From: Phycisphaerales bacterium
Lineage (GTDB): Bacteria > Planctomycetota > Phycisphaerae > Phycisphaerales > UBA1924
DNA: 6,125 nt
Reading direction: 5' to 3'
NCBI GenBank assembly: GCA_029260415.1
Contig: JAJDDH010000029.1
Location: forward strand, 1 to 6,125
A model generated the notes under the pieces. That model saw nothing but the letters and a program-made list of their open reading frames with translations. It was not told the origin of the DNA and did no database searches. A program made the translations under genes and the position numbers. Below, piece after piece: positions 1 through 5,500 of the stretch. Position 1 is the stretch's first letter. Each line of letters starts with the position of its first letter.

Positions 1-40
1 GCCCCTGGCCCGGCTCCCGATTCCATCGGTCAGATTTCAT
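1..40 (-). CDS. 5' end of a downstream gene, translationally coupled to the methyltransferase (partial)
   Basis: Only the first 13 codons are in the window. An ATG at 40-38 overlaps the methyltransferase stop codon (39-37) in the sequence ATGA, the usual four-base junction of translationally coupled genes. A purine-rich GGGAG lies three bases before the ATG (minus-strand text AAGGGAGTTCATG), which can serve as a ribosome binding site although it is close. The visible peptide is MKSDRWNREPGQG and the frame stays open to the window edge. The function cannot be judged. The tight junction suggests it belongs to the same transcript and pathway as the methyltransferase. The call rests on the junction and the binding site, not on protein similarity. 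Confidence 0.5.
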   Translation of the reverse strand, partial: MKSDRWNREPGQG

Positions 41-906
41 GAACTCCCTTCGAGGGTCAACGACTGTTGCGGATCATCTTTCTTCAGCATGAAGAAGTGA
101 TTCTGTAGACGTGGCCAGCGCACTCCCAGGCGAGCAAACGCTCGAGGCAGGAGTCCAAAGCTCACAGGCGAGGAAACTCGCAGCAATCGCCATGTCAGAG
201 CACCAAGAAACGGTGAAGTGTGCGGCAGGATGGGCACTCGACGGCGCCGCAACTCCACAAGCTCAACCGCGATCTCCATACGTGTGTATCCCTGGTTGCG
301 GCGCACGATGACTCCCGGCAGGCCGGCTTCGCGGAACAGGGATCGGTAGACGTCGACACTGCGATAGATCGCCTGATACGCGCCCTGAGGGCGCTCGTAC
401 CCGTCGGCAATCGTGGATTCTCGGAAAATGACGCAGCCTCCATCAGCGAGGCGTTCAACAACAGACCGAACGAGCGTGGTCGCGTCGGAGTCGCTCAGGT
501 ACATACAAAGCCCACCCACGAAGACAAGCCCGAACGGGCCCGGCGGCAATGGGTCACGCGCGTCCTGGTTTACGAGTTCGACGTTGGAGTATGGCGCGAG
601 TCGTGCGCGGGCGGCTTCGAGCATCGGCGGGCTCTGTTCCAGCGCGATGACGCTCGCAAACCGACCCGCGAATAGCTCTGTCCATGTCCCCGAACCACAA
701 CCAATATCGAGAACCCGTGACGAAGGGCCGACCGCGGCGACCCAATCTTGCATCGTTTCGAGTTCCTTGCGGAATCGATCGTTGGCCGCACTCTCGGGCA
801 GGTCCTGCGCGTGTGCCATATAGCTCGCGCAGTCCGCATTGCCGTCGCTGGGCCGCGCAAAGTAGCTCCGGACTGCTCCGTAATCGATTCGATTCTCGCG
901 GCTCAT
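37..906 (-). CDS. Class I SAM-dependent methyltransferase, substrate unknown
   Basis: This 289-residue protein is a soluble Rossmann-type methyltransferase. Motif I, the glycine-rich SAM loop, is VLDIGCGSG at residues 65-73. The acidic residue ending strand 2, expected to hold the ribose, is E90 in VIALE. A motif II-like NQDARD lies at 113-118, strand 4 is FGLVFVGGLCMYL at 125-137, and the helix-strand LADGGCVIFRE lies at 153-163. The C-terminal half (VYRSLFREAGL, then a basic and hydrophobic segment around 220-262) probably gives substrate specificity, and I do not recognise its subfamily. Biosynthesis of a lipid, quinone or surface glycan is possible but unproven. I chose ATG 906 because the protein begins naturally there. 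The alternative GTG at 969 adds 21 mostly Arg-rich residues. Neither start has a clear Shine-Dalgarno site, and a hairpin sits just before ATG 906. Eight of the first 30 codons end in A or T, against two of 30 in a secA sample. Confidence 0.85.
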   Translation of the reverse strand: MSRENRIDYGAVRSYFARPSDGNADCASYMAHAQDLPESAANDRFRKELETMQDWVAAVGPSSRVLDIGCGSGTWTELFAGRFASVIALEQSPPMLEAARARLAPYSNVELVNQDARDPLPPGPFGLVFVGGLCMYLSDSDATTLVRSVVERLADGGCVIFRESTIADGYERPQGAYQAIYRSVDVYRSLFREAGLPGVIVRRNQGYTRMEIAVELVELRRRRVPILPHTSPFLGALTWRLLRVSSPVSFGLLPRAFARLGVRWPRLQNHFFMLKKDDPQQSLTLEGSS

Positions 907-1043
907 CAAGCGCCCGCAAGCGGGCCTGGAGCCACGTTCGCGCTTTCGTTGCGAATCCGCCCTGCGCACAGCACAGTTGAATCCCTGTAATTCGGATCAT
1001 GAAGATCGTTGATACGCACAGCCTTTCGGAGCATTTTTCTCAT
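906..1043 (-). CDS. Possible 45-codon leader ORF upstream of the methyltransferase
   Basis: An ATG at 1043 opens a 45-codon frame (beginning MRKMLRKAVR) that ends in TGA at 908-906. The stop overlaps the methyltransferase ATG in the sequence TGATG, a common layout for reinitiation. An internal ATG at 1034 is an alternative start. No good ribosome binding site precedes either one, and the peptide has no recognisable domain, signal peptide or membrane segment. It may be a regulatory leader, a decayed gene end or chance. The argument for it is that the methyltransferase start has no binding site of its own and sits beside a hairpin, so translation arriving from upstream would help it initiate. 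Confidence is low. Confidence 0.2.
   Translation of the reverse strand: MRKMLRKAVRINDLHDPNYRDSTVLCAGRIRNESANVAPGPLAGA
912..925 (-). promoter_or_regulatory. GC hairpin directly before the methyltransferase start
   Basis: GCCCGC and GCGGGC form a perfect inverted repeat separated by two bases. In RNA this is about five pairs closing a four-base loop. It lies six bases upstream of ATG 906, where a ribosome binding site would be expected. It could limit free initiation at the methyltransferase unless it is opened by translation of the short upstream frame. The short palindrome could also be chance in GC-rich DNA. Confidence 0.3.
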
Positions 1044-1284
1044 GCCGGAGACGGCTTGGTATGGCTTCGCCGCCGAACATCTCGACCTTGATCATAGTCC
1101 AACCCGAGAACAAGTCGTGGCTTTTACCGGAACCAATCGCTGAAAGACCGTCTCCTTCCCGAGAAAAGGCGTCCGGTGGCTTTCACTGCCCTGTTTGTGT
1201 GCGAACCGGAGGCCAGTACATACCGGACACAGGACCCGTCGATCGCTCGATTTTCCCGTGGCGAGATACAAATCACAGAGAGTC

Positions 1285-1301
1285 CCATGCAAGCAGCATG
1301 G
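1285..1301. repeat. Inverted repeat CCATGC-AAGCA-GCATGG
   Basis: A perfect six-base inverted repeat with a five-base loop. The same hexamers return as a second inverted pair about 100 bases downstream at 1403-1434. It could be a small hairpin or an operator-like site. No gene starts close enough to suggest what it would control. Confidence 0.4.
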
Positions 1302-1400
1302 CAATCGATCAACTCGTCCAAGTCGCCAGAAGGATGCGATGGCATCAACGCCTCGCCAGTGGCGGCGCTAGCCGTGCACAGAGTTCAACTAGATACTCGC

Positions 1401-1436
1401 AAGCATGGGGTGACAGGACGCGGTTGAACCATGCTT
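1401..1436. repeat. Inverted repeat AAGCATGG / CCATGCTT
   Basis: Perfect eight-base arms (1401-1408 and 1429-1436) enclose 20 bases. The enclosed and overlapping sequence resembles the 3' end of the neighbouring tRNA-Pro: GGGGTGACAGGA here, against GGGGTGAGAGGA in the tRNA, both on the plus strand. The element lies eight bases beyond the tRNA terminator hairpin. It could be a second structure in the tRNA trailer or the relic of a recombination site. Confidence 0.4.
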
Positions 1437-1443
1437 AAACACA

Positions 1444-1471
1444 GAAGGCTCCGGCACTTGCCGGAGCCTTC
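1444..1471 (-). terminator. Hairpin terminator downstream of tRNA-Pro
   Basis: A perfect 12-base stem, GAAGGCTCCGGC paired with GCCGGAGCCTTC, closes a four-base loop (ACTT on the plus strand). It begins 12 bases past the 3' end of tRNA-Pro. On the tRNA strand the stem ends in CC-TTC followed by TGTGTTT, an imperfect U-rich tail. On the other strand the flank is CGATACAAAA, which does not suit termination in that direction. The position and strength of the stem make it the likely tRNA terminator and 3' processing boundary. Confidence 0.75.
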
Positions 1472-1482
1472 CGATACAAAAG

Positions 1483-1556
1483 TCGGGGTGAGAGGATTCG
1501 AACCTCCGACCTTCTCGTCCCGAACGAGACGCGCTACCAAGCTGCGCTACACCCCG
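1483..1556 (-). tRNA. tRNA-Pro (anticodon CGG)
   Basis: The 74-base sequence folds into a complete cloverleaf. The acceptor stem is CGGGGTG/CACCCCG with the C1-G72 pair typical of bacterial tRNA-Pro, and the discriminator base is A. The D stem is GCGC/GCGC with a loop containing GG. The anticodon stem is TCTCG/CGAGA around the loop TTCGGGA, which places CGG at 1522-1520 to read CCG codons. A five-base variable loop is followed by a T arm, GGAGG-TTCGAAT-CCTCT. CCA is not encoded (CTT follows the discriminator), so it must be added by the nucleotidyltransferase. Its 3' end faces the lower-GC left segment of the window. Confidence 0.97.
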
Positions 1557-1570
1557 GAAATCTGACGCCG

Positions 1571-1576
1571 ATCATA
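1571..1576 (-). promoter_or_regulatory. Possible -10 box of the tRNA-Pro promoter
   Basis: The minus strand reads TATGAT 14 bases before the mature tRNA 5' end, so transcription would start a few bases ahead of the tRNA. The surrounding CTATGATC also occurs at 1097-1090 upstream of the methyltransferase unit. No good -35 hexamer is seen 16-18 bases upstream. The tRNA could instead be read through from the pseudopilin gene, which ends only 58 bases away with no convincing terminator. Confidence 0.25.
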
Positions 1577-1614
1577 GCCGCCGGGCGGGGGGTCCACCAC
1601 CGCCGGTACGAGGA

Positions 1615-2460
1615 TCACTCCCGGTCGGGCAGGAACTGCGGCTCCGTCGAGTACACGTTGTCGTCCCGCTTGGAGGGGTCCGCGTCCGGGCCCATCGAGT
1701 AGAAGTACGGGCGTCCCCCGATCGGGCGCCCGCCGTCGCCGTCCCCGATCAGATCGGGATCGACCGCCCGGTCCTCGGTCGTGATGAAGTTCCGCCGGGC
1801 CTCTTCCCAATCGACCGGGATGTTGCCAGTCACCTTCGTGTCGAAGAAGTACCCGCCCATCTTCATGTCCGCGAAGCCACCCGCCATGCCCACCGGGCGC
1901 GGCATGTCGTTCTCCAAGACCTCTCCCGCGAACTTCGGGTGCACGAACCGCAGCGGCTGCCCCCACGCGTCGAACACCGTCGTCAGCTCCGGGTGCAGCG
2001 GCGACTCGGGCGTTGTGTCTCCCGCGGCCACCGGCGCGTACCGACGCACGTGGTCCGCGTCCATCCCCTCCGCGATCCCCTGCGCCGCGCCGGATGTCTC
2101 AATGACGCGAAGGTACAGCCCGATCGAGTTGACCAGCACCTCGTCCTCGGTCGTGTCGGCCACCCCGTCGATGATCGGCATCGTCGTCATCACCTCGGGG
2201 TCGCTCGGATCGATCTCTCGCACCATGACCGACGCGGGCGGGATGTCCCCGTTGTTGTCGCCCATGTACACGTCGAGCGAGGTGTCCATCGTGCGGATCA
2301 GGTCCTGGGTCAGGCTCGTCTTGCCCCCACCCGTCACCCGTGAGCCCACCGCGACGACCAGCGTCAGCAGCACGCCGATCACGACGATGACCACGAGCAG
2401 TTCGATGAGCGTGAAGGCGCCGTCTCGGGCGCTCGAAAGACGTCGGTCCTGGCTGGGCAT
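1615..2460 (-). CDS. GspG-like pseudopilin (prepilin-type N-terminal methylation domain protein)
   Basis: This 281-residue protein has a class III (prepilin) signal: a short polar leader with R6, R7 and R12, then GA-FTLIELLVVIVVIGVLL. The future N-terminal Phe is F16, the conserved +5 glutamate is E20, and one hydrophobic helix spans about 16-40. A type IV prepilin peptidase should cleave before F16, leaving the protein anchored in the cytoplasmic membrane for assembly into a type II secretion or type IV pilus-like filament. Two C-terminal marks recall GspG-type pseudopilins: FDAWGQPLRF at 163-172 and an acidic YFYSMGPDADPSKRDD at 252-267, where such proteins carry a calcium-binding loop. It is longer than a standard GspG of about 140 residues, with an acidic insert between. 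The residue before the cleavage site is Ala rather than Gly. AGGAG at 2474-2470 lies nine bases before ATG 2460 but only three before ATG 2466, so I prefer 2460. Confidence 0.85.
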   Translation of the reverse strand: MPSQDRRLSSARDGAFTLIELLVVIVVIGVLLTLVVAVGSRVTGGGKTSLTQDLIRTMDTSLDVYMGDNNGDIPPASVMVREIDPSDPEVMTTMPIIDGVADTTEDEVLVNSIGLYLRVIETSGAAQGIAEGMDADHVRRYAPVAAGDTTPESPLHPELTTVFDAWGQPLRFVHPKFAGEVLENDMPRPVGMAGGFADMKMGGYFFDTKVTGNIPVDWEEARRNFITTEDRAVDPDLIGDGDGGRPIGGRPYFYSMGPDADPSKRDDNVYSTEPQFLPDRE

Positions 2461-2469
2461 GGTCATGCT

Positions 2470-2474
2470 CTCCT
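2470..2474 (-). promoter_or_regulatory. Ribosome binding site of the pseudopilin gene
   Basis: AGGAG on the minus strand. The spacing is nine bases to ATG 2460 and three bases to ATG 2466, which favours the second ATG as the start. Confidence 0.6.
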
Positions 2475-2530
2475 GCAGCGCCTCGCGGCGCCCGCGCTAT
2501 CCCCGGCGTCTGTGCGTGTCGGCCGCTGCG

Positions 2531-2564
2531 TCGGGACCCGCCGTCCCGAACGCGTGCCGCACGC
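2531..2564 (-). terminator. Pair of GC hairpins between secA and the pseudopilin gene
   Basis: A seven-pair stem, TCGGGAC/GTCCCGA around five bases (2531-2549), and a five-pair stem, GCGTG/CACGC around three bases (2552-2564), lie 36 bases past the secA stop codon. No U tract follows on the minus strand, so a classical intrinsic terminator is not shown. They might attenuate read-through or mark the 3' end of the secA transcript. A TATAGT hexamer at 2571-2566 could be a -10 box for the pseudopilin gene but has no clear -35. Confidence 0.3.
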
Positions 2565-2599
2565 CACTATACGGGCCGAGCCCGACTCCTGATCCCCGC

Positions 2600-5500
2600 C
2601 TAGGCCCCGCCCGACGGGGCGCCGGGCGTCTGCCCGCCGCCCTCGGGCTCACCCGCCTGCGGCTTCCGCGGCGGCGCGCTGGGCCCCGACATATTCCCGA
2701 ACCCGGGACCACTGATCGCGCCCCCAACGAACCCGGACGCCGCACCGAGCGGGGCCCTGGGCCTGGCCGCGGGCGCGGGCGCCGGAGGAGGCGGGCGCAT
2801 CCCAGCACCCCCGCCGCCACCCTGACCCGCGCCGGGGTTGACCCGAGCCTTGAAGATGAAGTCCGTCACCCGATCGCGCACCGATTCCATCATCGACAGG
2901 AACTGACGCTGCCCCTCGCGCTTGTACTCGATCCGCGGGTCCTGCTGGCTGAACGCACGGAACCCGATCGACTCACGCAGCTGGTCCATCTGGTAGAGGT
3001 GGTCCTTCCACGTCGAGTCCAGCGTGTCGAGCAGCACCAGACGTTCGAGCATGAGCAGCTCGGCGCGCATCTGGTTCTCCACGAGCGCCCGGATCGCGTC
3101 CTCCCGCTCGCCCGCTTCCAGGTACCGCATCCGCTCGGGCAGGTTCATCGTGAACCGGCGCTGCAGGTACGCCCCCAGCTCGCTGTCGTCCTTGGTCGCC
3201 ATCGCCTCTTCGATCTCGGCGCTCAGGCGGTCCTCCTCGATGAGCTTGCGGCTCTCCTCGAGCAGGCGGTCGCGGATCTTGGCCGGGCCCATCTGCTTGA
3301 TGTCCGCCGCGGTCAGCCCGCACTGGTACCGGTTCTCGATCCACAGCGCAAGGTTCTCGAACGCCTCGTCGGGCGACTGCCGGGCCTGACCCATCGCCAT
3401 CTGCAGGGCGAACTCCACCGGGTACTCCACCTCGCGCTTGGCGTACAGCTCCCGTGCCCGCTCGATGATCAGGTCCCGCGGCTTCAACTCCTCATCCCGC
3501 TGGGCCTTGACGATCTCCTCCGGGTCCACCTCGAAGGTGAACTTGGTCTTGACCCACTCGCTCAGACGCTCGGCGCCGTACGTGCTCGATGCGAACTCCA
3601 CCAGCCCGCTCAGGTCCGCGTGGTCGATCCGCTCGTGCGCGGCCTTCTCGAGCATCTCGGTGACGTGCCGCCGCTCGCCCGCCCCGCCCTCGCGCAGCTC
3701 GCCCGCGTCCAGCTCGACGCCGAAGCGCCGGTGCGCCCAGCCGATGAGACCCGCCGAGTCGAAATCGACGCTGACCTCCGAGCCCTCCATGGGCATGTAC
3801 TCGCCGATGGTGACGCCGATGTTCGCCGCGACATCCTCCTTGGCCAGTTGGCGGATGGTTTTCTCCATGTCCTCCAGGTCCTTGCCCCGGAGTCGGTCGG
3901 ACATGATCGAGCAATCCAGCTCCCGCTTGGCGTACTCCGCGGCGCAGATCGCCGGGAAGTCGCGGTCCAGGTACTCGTCGATCGCGTCGTCCGTCGCGTC
4001 GTCGATGTACTCGAACACGAGCCCCTTGACGTCCCGCCCCTCGAGCACGCGCTGGCGAAGCCCGTAGAACCGCTGGCGCTGGTGCTCCATGACCTCGTCG
4101 TAGTCCAGGATGTTCTTGCGGACCTGGAAGTTCCGCTCCTCGACCTTCCGCTGCGCCTTCTCCACGTTCTTGCTGAGCCAGGGATGCTCGATCGCGTCCC
4201 CCTCCTTCATGCCCAGGCGCGAGAGCAGCTTCATCGTCGTCTCGCCCGCGAACATCTTCATCAGGTCGTCTTCGAGCGAGACGTAGAACCGGCTCGACCC
4301 GTTGTCGCCCTGGCGACCCGAGCGACCGCGCAGCTGGTTGTCGATGCGCCGCGACTCGTGACGCTCCGTGCCGATCACGTGCAGCCCGCCCAGCTCCTCG
4401 ATCGACTCGTACCACCGCACCCGGTGGATCAGGATCCGCCCGGTCTTGTCCAGCTCCTCGCGGATCGCCTCGGCGTCCATCCCCTGGATCTTGCCCTCGC
4501 TCAGCCAGGTGTGCTCCGCCGCCCAGTGACGCAGCAGCTTGAGCTCCAGCTCACCGAACTCCATCTCCTCCGCGTCGCGCTTGCGCACGCCCTCGTCCTT
4601 GAGCACCGTCTGGGCGATCTTCCGGTACACGTTCTCCCGCAGCTCCTGCTCGCTCGCGTCTACCGTTAGATCGCGTGAGCACATGCTCCGGCGCAGCCAG
4701 TGGTCCAGCAGGTCCTCCCGCGTGATCGACGCGAGCTTGATGTCCGTGCCGCGTCCCGCCATGTTCGTCGCGATCATCACCGCGCCCAGCTGGCCCGCGT
4801 CCTCAACAACGTTCGCCTCGCGCTCGTGCTGCTTGGCGTTGAGCACGTTGTGCTTCACCCCGTGCTTGCGGGTGAGCATCTGCGCCAGCATCTCGCTCTT
4901 CTCGACGCTCGTCGTGCCCACGAGGATCGGGCGCCCCAGGTCGTGGAAGCGTTTGATCTCGTCGACGATCGCCTCCCACTTGTCCTTGGCCCGCAGGTCC
5001 ATCAGATCGTCGAAGTCGTCGCGCCGGATCGGCTTGTTGGTCGGGATCGTCACGACATCCAGCTTGTAGATGTCGTGGAACTCCTGGGCCTCGGTGTCCG
5101 CCGTGCCCGTCATGCCCGAGAGCCGCTTGTACATCTTGAAGAAGTTCTGGATCGTCACCGTCGCGACCGTCTGCGTCTCGGGCTTGATCGGCACGCCCTC
5201 CTTGGCCTCCACCGCCTGGTGCAACCCGTCGGACCACTGACGCCCGATCATCGGGCGACCCGTGTTCGTGTCCACGATCACCACGCTCGCCTCGCTCCGC
5301 CCCGTCGCCCGGTCGGGCACGTCCATGACGATGTAGTCCTTGTCGCGCGTGTATACGGCGTACGCCCGCAGCGACTGCTCGAGCAGGTGCGGGATGTCCA
5401 TGTTCTCATCGACGTAGAACGAGCCCATCCCCGCGACCCGCTGGGCCTCGGTGATCCCCTCGTGCGTCAGGTACGCCTGCTTGCGGTCCATCTCCAGGTC

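Larger units (their letters stand above)
1044..1443. other. Gene-poor spacer between the methyltransferase unit and tRNA-Pro
   Basis: No frame here looks like a real gene. The open frames on both strands are short, overlap one another, and show no domain, consistent codon bias or ribosome binding site. The base composition is visibly less GC-rich than in the secA and pseudopilin genes. It holds inverted repeats built on GCATGG/CCATGC (1285-1301 and 1401-1436) and a stretch resembling a decayed tRNA 3' end (1407-1430). A TATGAT hexamer on the minus strand at 1096-1091 could be a -10 box for the methyltransferase unit, but no good -35 lies at the proper distance. The spacer may be decayed accessory DNA beside a tRNA, or it may carry an unrecognised small RNA. 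Confidence 0.5.

Noticed and set aside
907..969. Upstream extension of the methyltransferase to GTG 969
   Set aside because: It adds 21 residues dominated by Arg and other charged residues ahead of a natural start, and gains no ribosome binding site.
554..1000. 148-codon minus-strand frame overlapping the methyltransferase
   Set aside because: It is out of frame with the SAM-binding motifs, and its translation is Arg-rich and without a domain. It is a shadow of the methyltransferase.
1091..1096. TATGAT on the minus strand as a promoter -10 box for the methyltransferase unit
   Set aside because: The hexamer at the expected -35 distance (CACGAC) is a poor match, so I mention it in the spacer entry but do not annotate it as a promoter.
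1092..1348. Two overlapping 70-74 codon open frames on the minus strand in the spacer
   Set aside because: They overlap in different frames, neither resembles a known protein, and both lack ribosome binding sites. A decayed gene is possible but cannot be shown.
1061..1438. 125-codon open frame on the plus strand in the spacer left of tRNA-Pro
   Set aside because: No ribosome binding site, no domain and no consistent codon bias. It runs through the inverted repeats and overlaps competing frames on both strands.
1781..4669. Very long open frame (962 codons) on the plus strand, antisense to the pseudopilin and secA genes
   Set aside because: It is the mirror of strongly codon-biased GC-rich genes. 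Its translation is a low-complexity run of Leu, Val, His, Arg and Asp with no domain, and the minus-strand frames it overlaps encode clear SecA and pseudopilin motifs.
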